A stretch of 23,760 nucleotides of DNA from a virus: IMG/VR virus record IMGVR_UViG_3300042731_004198, positions 1-23,760 of that record, one strand, 5' to 3'. A program made the position numbers and the translations under genes. Below the pieces are notes generated by a model. That model did no database searches and had not been told where the DNA came from. It saw only the letters and a program-made list of their open reading frames with translations. Position 1 is the first letter of the stretch; every line of letters begins with the position of its first letter. Below are positions 1-5,975 of this stretch, in pieces.

Positions 1-218
1 ACGAAGACCACGGCGTCATCGACCGCGTAGTCCGCATCGACGCGCGTCCAGTCCGTGTCACCCGTGTCCGTCTTGATCCACTCGCCACGCCCGCCACTGA
101 GCCGGGCGAACGAGAAGAGGGGTGCGGCCAGGCCGGGCGGCACTGACGGATCCGCGTCGACCGCGCCCTCGAGTGCCGGGCCCTGGCCCAGCGTCCGCTT
201 CGTTACCCAGATCGCCAT
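1..218 (-). CDS. Tail-associated receptor-binding-type protein, partial (N-terminus only)
   Basis: This gene starts with ATG at 218 and runs off the left edge, so only about 72 residues are visible. They begin MAIWVTKRTLGQGPALEG and closely match the N-terminus of the gene at 623-1648: KRTLGQGPALEG, then VDA, GLAAP, a W-x-K, and GDTDW in the same order. Fibres and spikes often share an N-terminal anchor while their distal parts differ, so I infer that this is a second appendage attached in the same way. A GAAGGA-type Shine-Dalgarno lies about 10 nt before the ATG, inside the end of the preceding gene, whose stop is only 4 nt upstream. The C-terminal part is not in the window, so function rests on the shared module. 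Confidence 0.75.
   Translation of the reverse strand, partial: MAIWVTKRTLGQGPALEGAVDADPSVPPGLAAPLFSFARLSGGRGEWIKTDTGDTDWTRVDADYAVDDAVVF
181..200. repeat. 20-bp direct repeat, copy 1
   Basis: The 20 bases here are identical to 1611-1630, in the same orientation 1430 bp apart. Both copies lie at the same point in two genes with homologous N-termini and encode KRTLGQG. The identity is at DNA level, while the sequence on either side is only similar. Confidence 0.9.
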
Positions 219-222
219 GATG

Positions 223-612
223 TCATTCCTTCACATCGACACGGCATTGGACCGCGCCAGTCGGGACGAGTTCGAAAACGCGCCGGCCATCCGCCTCGAC
301 CACAATCGCGCAGGTCGAGCGCGAGACCTCCCACCTCACGGAACGCTCGGCGCGCACCGTGAGCGTCGAGCAGCCCAGGGCAGCCTGCCAGAGGAGCCCC
401 AGGAGCGCGACGACTGCGAGGACCCCGAGGACGCTCCAGTCAGCCCGCCCGGACTCATCGGACGGGAAGGCGCGCCAGACGGCCAACGCCGCCCCGACCA
501 CGCCCATCGCGAGCGGGTAGACCTCGGCGGGCCACCCGGTGAGGTAGCCGATGAGCGCGACCAGCGCGCCGACGAATGCGCCGACGGCCGCGACGAAAAC
601 CCGTGATTTCAT
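223..612 (-). CDS. Small membrane protein with C-terminal extracytoplasmic domain; lysis candidate
   Basis: The protein has 129 residues. The start at ATG 612 is preceded by GGAG with a 7-nt spacing. Hydrophobic stretches are at about residues 4-24, 33-48 and 60-80. The third ends in LGC (Cys81) followed by STLT, which resembles the lipid-attachment end of phage Rz1-like lipoproteins but is not at the N-terminus and lacks a canonical residue at -3. The remaining roughly 48 residues are polar, contain two further cysteines, and would lie outside the cytoplasm if the third helix spans the membrane. I do not recognise a named family. Its position two genes below the endolysin makes a holin or spanin role plausible. 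A membrane anchor or exclusion factor is an alternative. It lies between two receptor-binding-type genes. Confidence 0.7.
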   Translation of the reverse strand: MKSRVFVAAVGAFVGALVALIGYLTGWPAEVYPLAMGVVGAALAVWRAFPSDESGRADWSVLGVLAVVALLGLLWQAALGCSTLTVRAERSVRWEVSRSTCAIVVEADGRRVFELVPTGAVQCRVDVKE

Positions 613-622
613 TTCCTTTCTC

Positions 623-1648
623 CTACTCCAAGAAATCGCCCGGCCCCGCGCCTCCGGCGAAGCCGCCCAGGCTGAGGTTCTGCGTGACCTTGTCGTATCG
701 CGCCGATCCCGCGGGGCCGGTGAAGAGACCGGCGATTTCGCACCCGTAGTAGCCCTGGTGCGCGTAGCTGGGCGCGGTCGTGACCGTGAGCGCATCTTGC
801 CAGCGCCCGCTGCGTGCGACGCAGCGCATGCGGTCGACCGTCCAGGCCCCGGTGCACAAGATCCGCTCGCCGAGCAGGACCCAGGCGGTGGGCAGATTGA
901 GAGCTCCCGAGACGGTGAGCCCATCGGCGTGTAGCTGGATCGTGCCCGTATGACCGACGGTGCTCGACCAGTCCCGCACGGTCAGACCCTGGACGGCGAT
1001 CGCGTGCCCGATGCCCGCGCCCCCATCGTCGATCTCGATGTCGCCGAAGAGCAACACACCCGCTACGCCGGCCCCACGGGAGACGATGTCGATACCACGC
1101 ACGATCGACGAGCCGAGTTGCGCGCCGGCTGGCGCGTACTCGAGCCGTGACCCATAGGTGAGGTGGGAGCCGACCCGGACGAGCCCGTGTGCCTCGAGTC
1201 GGGTCCGACCGCGCGCGAGCGGGCGGATGGCCTGCTCGGGGTGCTCGCCCCCGAGGAGGTGCACCGTCGCCGGGATTCCCTCCTCGGCCGCAGTCGTCGG
1301 CTCGCCGATTGCGTTGATCGCCTGCTGGATCTCGCCCTCATCGGCAAGGATCTCGAGCGCCACCCGGGCTGCCGCCGCCGAGTTCGGGTTGTAGGGGTTC
1401 CCGGGGGTTCCATCGGCGTTTTCAGCCCCGGGCAAGGGCGATACCCAGCGCGAGCGGGGCGCGTAGACCTGACTGGTCACGACCCAGTCCGTGTCCCCGG
1501 AGCCGACCTTCGCCCAGCTCGTGGAGCCGAGGCTCGCCAGCGAACCGATGGGAGCCGCGAGCCCAGGCGCGATGTTCGGCGCCGCATCGACGACGCCCTC
1601 GAGCGCGGGCCCCTGGCCCAGCGTCCGCTTGTGCGTCCAGTTAGCCAT
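623..1648 (-). CDS. Putative tailspike or fibre, beta-helix-like, with shared N-terminal anchor
   Basis: The protein has 341 residues. The start chosen is ATG 1648 because a strong AGGAGG lies just upstream; a longer in-frame reading would place this site inside the gene. It overlaps the preceding small gene by 8 bp. Residues 1-55 form the module shared with the gene at 1-218. From about residue 125 the sequence alternates short hydrophobic strands with glycine-rich turns (VHLLGGEHPEQAIRPLA, ILFGDIEIDDGG-like, IAVQGLTVRDW), as in right-handed parallel beta-helix tailspikes. No catalytic motif for polysaccharide depolymerisation is obvious. I infer a virion appendage that contacts the host surface. 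It is unusual for such a gene to lie among the lysis genes rather than beside the main fibre at 3348-4742. Confidence 0.65.
   Translation of the reverse strand: MANWTHKRTLGQGPALEGVVDAAPNIAPGLAAPIGSLASLGSTSWAKVGSGDTDWVVTSQVYAPRSRWVSPLPGAENADGTPGNPYNPNSAAAARVALEILADEGEIQQAINAIGEPTTAAEEGIPATVHLLGGEHPEQAIRPLARGRTRLEAHGLVRVGSHLTYGSRLEYAPAGAQLGSSIVRGIDIVSRGAGVAGVLLFGDIEIDDGGAGIGHAIAVQGLTVRDWSSTVGHTGTIQLHADGLTVSGALNLPTAWVLLGERILCTGAWTVDRMRCVARSGRWQDALTVTTAPSYAHQGYYGCEIAGLFTGPAGSARYDKVTQNLSLGGFAGGAGPGDFLE
1611..1630. repeat. 20-bp direct repeat, copy 2
   Basis: Identical to 181-200 and in the same orientation. It lies in the codons of the shared N-terminal module of the 623-1648 gene. Recombination between the copies would delete or duplicate the intervening 1430 bp and fuse this N-terminus in frame to the body of the leftmost gene. 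Confidence 0.9.
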
Positions 1649-1829
1649 CGCACCTCCTCTCGACCTGGTCGACCCGTACCTCAAGCCGGGTCACTCGGTC
1701 CCTCGTCTCCTCAGGTGCGGCGCGGTCGATTCGCTCGACCAGCGCTCGGATGGCGCCCATCGTCCGCCAGTGACTCCCGAGCACCGAGAGAACGATCGCG
1801 GTCGCGCTGCCGACTATCTCGAGCTCCAC
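1641..1829 (-). CDS. Small single-helix membrane protein, lysis-associated candidate
   Basis: The protein has 62 residues. The start is GTG 1829, which overlaps the endolysin stop codon as TAGTG, so translation is probably coupled. Residues 4-18 (EIVGSATAIVLSVLG) are hydrophobic and could form one short membrane helix. The rest is highly charged and heptad-like (RVTRLEVRVDQVERRC), compatible with a short coiled coil. One helix plus a coiled coil immediately after an endolysin suggests a holin-associated protein, loosely like XhlA but with the order reversed. I recognise no specific family. The reading frame is supported by its tight fit between the endolysin stop and the start of the next gene, which it overlaps by 8 bp. 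Confidence 0.6.
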   Translation of the reverse strand: MELEIVGSATAIVLSVLGSHWRTMGAIRALVERIDRAAPEETRDRVTRLEVRVDQVERRCDG

Positions 1830-2701
1830 TAGTGGTCCTCCGCACGCCAGAACGCGCGCAGCTCGGCCTCGGTGCCGAGGTAGACGTCGCGGTCGATCGC
1901 CCCGCGCCCACCTCGGTACCACGGAACCCGGCCGCGGTTGCCCATGACCTGCCAGACCGAGACCCGCGGCCAGGGCGGGGTGAGCCGCGTCGGCACATCG
2001 AGCGCGCTGGGGAGTCCCTCCCCCCGCCACCCGCCGGCGTGCCAGAGAGGCAGACGGGCGAGGTCGGCGCCACCTGCTAGCCGGTAGCGGTGGTAGCTCG
2101 GCTGCACGTAGAGGACGGGAGGCCGCCCCATCCTCGCCTCGACCACGGCCGCCCACGCAAGAGCCCACGCAATCGTCTGCCGTGCCGAGACCCCCTGCGC
2201 CCAATCCTCGAGGTCGAGCGCCAGCACGGGCAGCTCGAGCTCGAGAGCCGCATCCGCCGCCACAACGGCCTGAGCTCGGGGCGGCGAGCCGACGCGGCCG
2301 TACGCGTAGCCGCCCAGGCAGATCTCCGGCGCTGCGGCCCGAGCGCGCACGACGTGATGCACCGCGCTCTGCGTCGCTCGCCGGCCCTCGGAGATCTTGA
2401 CGAAGGCAAATCCCAGCCCAGCCTCTCGCGCCGCGGCCCAGTCGAGCCCGGCAGCGACCTGGTAGCCCGAGATGTCGCATCCCTCGACGATCCCCAGGAT
2501 GGCCCGGACCAGACGGGGGCGGAGCTCATCGAGCGCCGCCCCGTGCCAGCTCGGATGGTGCTCGATCCAGGCGCTGACGGCTGCGGTGGTCTCGGCGCCA
2601 TAGATGCCGTCTGCGCCCCAGCGCGGCAGGCTGCCCGAGTCCGCCGCAAGCAGCGAGCGCTGGAGCCGCACCACATCGGGGCCTCGGGATCCTCGCCTCA
2701 C
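1829..2701 (-). CDS. Endolysin: peptidoglycan-binding domain plus GH25-type muramidase
   Basis: The protein has 290 residues. About residues 1-60 resemble a peptidoglycan-binding domain (GPDVVRLQRSLL, then DGIYGAETTAAVSAW). From about 73 onward it matches glycoside hydrolase family 25: CDISGYQ with Asp76, FAFVKISEG at 98-106, the acidic LDLED pair at 162-166 (D163, E165), VWQ near 249-251 and AIDRDVY near 268-274. This family cleaves the N-acetylmuramic acid to N-acetylglucosamine bond of cell-wall glycan. There is no signal peptide, so export would need a holin. The GTG start at 2701 lies 6 nt after a -10 element and has no Shine-Dalgarno, suggesting a leaderless mRNA. It heads the lysis and appendage unit. 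Confidence 0.9.
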   Translation of the reverse strand: MRRGSRGPDVVRLQRSLLAADSGSLPRWGADGIYGAETTAAVSAWIEHHPSWHGAALDELRPRLVRAILGIVEGCDISGYQVAAGLDWAAAREAGLGFAFVKISEGRRATQSAVHHVVRARAAAPEICLGGYAYGRVGSPPRAQAVVAADAALELELPVLALDLEDWAQGVSARQTIAWALAWAAVVEARMGRPPVLYVQPSYHRYRLAGGADLARLPLWHAGGWRGEGLPSALDVPTRLTPPWPRVSVWQVMGNRGRVPWYRGGRGAIDRDVYLGTEAELRAFWRAEDH

Positions 2702-2707
2702 GTCCGC

Positions 2708-2737
2708 AGTTTAGGTGGTGCCGGGCGCACGGGTCAA
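2708..2737 (-). promoter_or_regulatory. Promoter for endolysin unit, leaderless type
   Basis: On the minus strand, TTGACC (2732-2737) and TAAACT (2708-2713) are separated by 18 nt, a near-consensus sigma-70 promoter. Six nucleotides separate the -10 from the GTG at 2701, so transcription would begin at or next to the start codon. Confidence 0.7.
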
Positions 2738-2741
2738 GACC

Positions 2742-2769
2742 TTGCTGCACGCGCTTGGCGTGCTATCCT
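2742..2769 (+). promoter_or_regulatory. Promoter for plus-strand gene, leaderless type
   Basis: TTGCTG (2742-2747) and TATCCT (2764-2769) are separated by 16 nt, and TGC directly before the -10 gives an extended -10. Six nucleotides separate the -10 from the GTG at 2776, the same distance as for the endolysin promoter on the other strand. Confidence 0.65.
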
Positions 2770-2776
2770 GAGCACG
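2759..2776. promoter_or_regulatory. Candidate operator: perfect 6-6-6 dyad over the plus-strand -10
   Basis: CGTGCT (2759-2764) and AGCACG (2771-2776) are exact inverted repeats with a 6-bp spacer containing most of the -10 element; the right arm ends on the first base of the GTG start codon. A bound repressor would block this promoter. No regulator gene is in the window. Confidence 0.5.
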
Positions 2777-3351
2777 TGGCAGTTTACGTAACCAACACGC
2801 TGCGCCAACTCGAGCGCGACCTCCGGCGCGATCTGCGCCAGCGTGAGGCTCGAGTCATGGCAGCAGCGCTCAACGCGACGATCTTCGATGTGCGCGAACG
2901 CTTGATCGACGAGCTCCCGCAGCACTTCACGATCCGCAACACGTGGACCGAGCGAGGAACGCGAGTCACGAAGGCCACGACGACTGAACCAACCGCAATC
3001 GTCGGTTCCGTCCGTGACTACATGGAGATCCAGACCGTCGGAGGCCAGCGACGATCGGCCAGCGGAGAGCGCGTCGGGGTCCCCTTCCGGGCCCGCCCGC
3101 GCCCGAAGTCACGGATCACGCCGGCGAAGTTCCCGGGCGCCCTGCTCCGGAAACGCGCCTTCCAGATCGGCGAGCTCGTCCTCGAGCGTCGGGGCCGAGG
3201 CCGCAAGCGCGCCAACGTCGTGATGTACTACCTCGCGCGCTCGGTCCGGGTCCGGCCCGCCTGGCCGCTCGAGGAGACGCTCCGACGAGTTGTCGCCACG
3301 GAATGGCAGGACAACATCCGGACCGCGATGCAACGCCTCTGGCGGCGCTAG
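2776..3351 (+). CDS. Tail-morphogenesis-like protein (gpZ-type), the only plus-strand gene
   Basis: The protein has 191 residues from GTG 2776. A TTG at 2755 would extend it by seven codons, but that stretch contains the -10 element. The protein is basic: a helical start (LRQLERDLRRDLRQREARVMAAALN), a middle with FTIRNTWTERGTRV, VRDYMEIQTVGGQRRS and ITPAKFPGALLRKR, then VVMYYLARSVRVRP and a C-terminal helix ending in RTAMQRLWRR. This layout recalls phage minor tail or virion-morphogenesis proteins such as lambda gpZ, by general pattern only. No such gene lies in the usual head-to-tail position near 15 kb, so this may be the displaced equivalent. It converges on the tail fibre, their stops interlocking in CTAG at 3348-3351. 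Alternatively it is a cargo gene expressed on its own. Confidence 0.65.
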   Translation: MAVYVTNTLRQLERDLRRDLRQREARVMAAALNATIFDVRERLIDELPQHFTIRNTWTERGTRVTKATTTEPTAIVGSVRDYMEIQTVGGQRRSASGERVGVPFRARPRPKSRITPAKFPGALLRKRAFQIGELVLERRGRGRKRANVVMYYLARSVRVRPAWPLEETLRRVVATEWQDNIRTAMQRLWRR

Positions 3352-4742
3352 GTGGTCTGATCGTCGATCAACCCCATCGTATCGAGTGTCGTGAGCAGGT
3401 TGGCAAGCGCTACGTTGCCGCCCTTGGCCCCGACGACGGCCGGCGGATTCGGGCCGCCGCTCGCTGTCCATCCGGCGTAGAGGTGGGAGCCGAAGAAGAC
3501 GTCTCCGGTCTCGGACTCGATCTTCCAGTAGAGATCAGCATCCTTGCCGCCCACGACCGCGTTCGCCTCGTTGACGATGACGCCCGCTCCGTCGAAGAGC
3601 GAGGCCAGGACCACGGTGTCGTTGCTCTGGATCGCGACCTGCCCGCGCACGGCGACCGCCGACGAGCCGTTGCCCTGCATGTCCGGCGCGTTGGCCCCGT
3701 CGGACCCGCACGAGATCAGAGCTGACTGCGTGGCCGCCCCCGAGATCGTGCCCTCCTGGCACGCGAGGGCCACGCAACTCCCGCCCGTGGTGTCGAGCTC
3801 GACCGATTGCGAGGCGATGATCGCCCCGCGGTCGCAGTCGTCGATTTCGCAGTCCTGACAGGCTGCGATCAGCGAGTAGAGTCCGGTGGACTCGATCCGA
3901 GTCGGATCAGCCGCCGTCCCCCCAGAGGCAAGGATCGCGCAGCCAGGACCCTCATTGTCGACGTCGCCGAAGGCCACCCCGAAACAGGCAGCGACGAGCG
4001 CGTTGGCGGCGTCGACATCCGCGCGATAGCTGGCGATGGCCGCCGCCCGATCGCTCGCGGCGTTGAGACCGAGCCGACAACCGTCCGTCGCCAACAGCGT
4101 CGCCTGCTGCGCGTGCTGACCTAGCTGCAGACTCGCGGACGCGATCCCGGCGACGTCCCGGGCGTCCGCGTGAATCGGCGCGCTCGTCGAGACCGCCGCG
4201 AGCAGTGCGCGCTGACCGGCGATCTGTCCGGCGTTGGACGCGAGCAGCGCCGCAAGTTGAGCCGTCGCGTCGATCTGCCCTCCCTCGGTCCCGAGCGCCA
4301 CGGACTTGTCGCCTGCGATCGGGATGTTGCTTGCTCCGAGAGCGCCACTGACGTCGCCCGTCGCCTGACACGAGATCGAGCCGCCGACGAAGGAATCCGC
4401 ACCGGACGCCTGCGAGTTCCAGCTCGCCGCGACTGCACGCCGATGCGTGGTCGTTACCGCTCCAGTGTCTGTCGCGTGGCTGATCAGTCCCGCGATAGCT
4501 GGCGTTGCGAGGATGTGAGCCGCGATTGCCTGATAGAGCTGGCTCTGATCGGTCTTGTCGAGGCCGATCGCCGCGGCCAAGATCACCGAGACGATCTCCT
4601 CCTGGACGGCGTTGAGCCAGTCGGAGCTGACCACCGTCCCGCGGACGGCGTCCGTGGCCTTCCGGTAGTACCCCGGAGCCGGTCCGATGGGATCCGGGAC
4701 CGGCATCACCGCCACGTTGTCTGCTGTGTCGATCCGGTACAC
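3348..4742 (-). CDS. Tail fibre with beta-roll-like repeats
   Basis: The protein has 464 residues. The start GTG 4742 follows GGAGG with a 5-nt spacing. Residues 15-80 (GPAPGYYRKATD, then GTVVSSDWLNAVQEEI) match the N-terminal attachment region common in phage tail fibres. Residues about 100-370 are built of imperfect repeats of some 14-17 residues with the pattern small-Ala-Ile/Leu-Ala-Ser followed by glycine- or aspartate-rich turns (GCAILASGG, YSLIAACQDCEI, GAIIASQSVEL, CVALACQEGTI, SALISCGSDG). These resemble the head repeats of trimeric adhesins and of some fibre shafts. About ten cysteines lie in the repeat region, many for an extracellular fibre. The C-terminus (VVGGKDADLYWKIE, then NLLTTLDTMGLI) looks like a trimerisation or tip segment. 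It follows the gp48-like gene, the usual place for a Mu-type fibre. No chaperone follows it. Confidence 0.8.
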   Translation of the reverse strand: MYRIDTADNVAVMPVPDPIGPAPGYYRKATDAVRGTVVSSDWLNAVQEEIVSVILAAAIGLDKTDQSQLYQAIAAHILATPAIAGLISHATDTGAVTTTHRRAVAASWNSQASGADSFVGGSISCQATGDVSGALGASNIPIAGDKSVALGTEGGQIDATAQLAALLASNAGQIAGQRALLAAVSTSAPIHADARDVAGIASASLQLGQHAQQATLLATDGCRLGLNAASDRAAAIASYRADVDAANALVAACFGVAFGDVDNEGPGCAILASGGTAADPTRIESTGLYSLIAACQDCEIDDCDRGAIIASQSVELDTTGGSCVALACQEGTISGAATQSALISCGSDGANAPDMQGNGSSAVAVRGQVAIQSNDTVVLASLFDGAGVIVNEANAVVGGKDADLYWKIESETGDVFFGSHLYAGWTASGGPNPPAVVGAKGGNVALANLLTTLDTMGLIDDQTT

Positions 4743-4751
4743 TGGAGCCTC

Positions 4752-5975
4752 CTAAGTCGGTAGGTCTACCTCGTTGGCGCGACGGCCTGAGATCGCGTGG
4801 ATCGTCGAATCCACCTGCTTGATCCGCTCGTAGAGGGCCAGGATCTCTACCCAACTCGCGGGCGCGAACGCCTGCCAGACGTACCACGTGCGCGTGAACG
4901 TGTCGTCGTAGACCCGCTCGTCGGCCGCCCCCTCGTCTGCCCGCAGGAGCACGGGGACTTGGATCTCCAGCGCGCCGTAGCGCTCGGCGATCCAGGCCGA
5001 CATGCGCGCGGTGAGGTCCCCAGCGAAGATCCCGACCTGACCGAGATGGCCGCCGTGAAATAACCCGCCGCCGGCTGTGTAGCGCCCAACGGTGAGCTGC
5101 GTCGTTGTCGGCAGCAACGTGATGTAGACTCCCTGCGCGGTCTGCCCGCCGTCTTGGTAGAGGGTCAGGCGCTTGAGCGCCGTCTCATGTCTGAGGACGA
5201 CAAGCTGCCACATGTCGTCAGCCAGCGGTGCGCCGATGAGGTTGACCTCGATTACGCCGCCCACGACCTGAGTCGCTGTGAGCACTCCACCGAATCGGTG
5301 GATTACTAGTCGATTTGAGGTGTTGAGCCAGAACTCGAGGTAATAGCCGTTCCCCGACCCGAGATCATTGTGAACCCAGAGCGCAATCGTCCAGTCACCG
5401 CTGGGCAGCACATAGGGAGCCGAGGCCGAATCAGCCAACCCATCGAACCACGTGAGCTGCCTACGCCAATCGTCCGGGTCTCGGACGACGTCTGCTCCCG
5501 CCAGAGTCCAGTCAACCGAGCCGACCCGGTCTGTCACGACTGGACCCCCGAGCGCGTCCAGGAGCTGGCCATTCCAGACATGCTCCGCTCCGAACTCCTC
5601 GGCCCAATCCGCGTCCTCGGTCGTGTACCCGAGAGCCGCCGCAGCCGCGACGAGGATCTGGCACTGCGTGCCAGCCTGAGCGACCAGGCGCGCATGGCAC
5701 TCGGCCTGCCGCTCAGCGAGCGTGGCGGCGGGCTCGGTCACCCCGAGGATCCGCTCCCAGCCCTCGATCAGCTCGTCAGCCGTCCGCGGATCGGCCTCCT
5801 CGAGCACGTCGAGCAGCCGTCCATGTGCGCGAGCCCACTCCTCGGCGAGTGCGTCGGTCGTCTCGTCGAGCCCCGGACCCGACCAGACCTTGCCTCGGGG
5901 CAGGATGCGTCGGAACGCCTCGGCGTAGCCAGCGGCGGGGACCGCGCGGAAGAAGACCGGGAGGGCGATGGGCAT
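4752..5975 (-). CDS. Mu gp48-like baseplate protein with apparent LamG/lectin-like insertion
   Basis: The protein has 407 residues, about twice the usual length of the gp48 (DUF2313) family. The start ATG 5975 overlaps the gp47-like stop as TGATG. Residues 1-125 are gp48-like (YAEAFRRILPRGKVW, AEEWARAHGRLLDVLEEADPRTADELI, WERILGV, CQILVAAAAALGY). About residues 140-335 look like a concanavalin/laminin-G-type beta-sandwich: DWTIALWVHND, YYLEFWLNTSNRLVIHRF, MWQLVVLRHE, LKRLTLYQDGGQ, LTVGRYTAGGG and HLGQVGIFAGDL are in the order seen in such domains. Residues 355-395 may be the rest of gp48. Gp48 helps join the baseplate wedges to fibres, so the insertion may give carbohydrate binding at the baseplate edge. 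The domain assignment is by pattern only. Confidence 0.8.
   Translation of the reverse strand: MPIALPVFFRAVPAAGYAEAFRRILPRGKVWSGPGLDETTDALAEEWARAHGRLLDVLEEADPRTADELIEGWERILGVTEPAATLAERQAECHARLVAQAGTQCQILVAAAAALGYTTEDADWAEEFGAEHVWNGQLLDALGGPVVTDRVGSVDWTLAGADVVRDPDDWRRQLTWFDGLADSASAPYVLPSGDWTIALWVHNDLGSGNGYYLEFWLNTSNRLVIHRFGGVLTATQVVGGVIEVNLIGAPLADDMWQLVVLRHETALKRLTLYQDGGQTAQGVYITLLPTTTQLTVGRYTAGGGLFHGGHLGQVGIFAGDLTARMSAWIAERYGALEIQVPVLLRADEGAADERVYDDTFTRTWYVWQAFAPASWVEILALYERIKQVDSTIHAISGRRANEVDLPT

Larger units (their letters stand above)
2702..2775. promoter_or_regulatory. Divergent promoter island between endolysin and plus-strand gene
   Basis: This 74-bp gap separates two divergent GTG starts and holds one promoter for each strand; the two -35 elements lie only 4 bp apart (2732-2737 and 2742-2747). 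A short dyad GGTCaaGACC (2732-2741) lies over the minus -35 and the gap between the two. The arrangement would let one regulator control both directions. Confidence 0.7.

Noticed and set aside
55-606. Plus-strand frame with partial similarity to another plus-strand frame at 1491-1832
   Set aside because: The similarity only reflects the duplicated N-terminal module read on the opposite strand.
3348-3360. Bidirectional terminator between fibre and plus-strand gene
   Set aside because: The stop codons overlap and no GC-rich stem with a T-run is present around the junction.
3952-4887. Minus-strand frame overlapping fibre and gp48-like genes
   Set aside because: Arg/Gly-rich shadow frame that crosses the junction of two well-supported genes.
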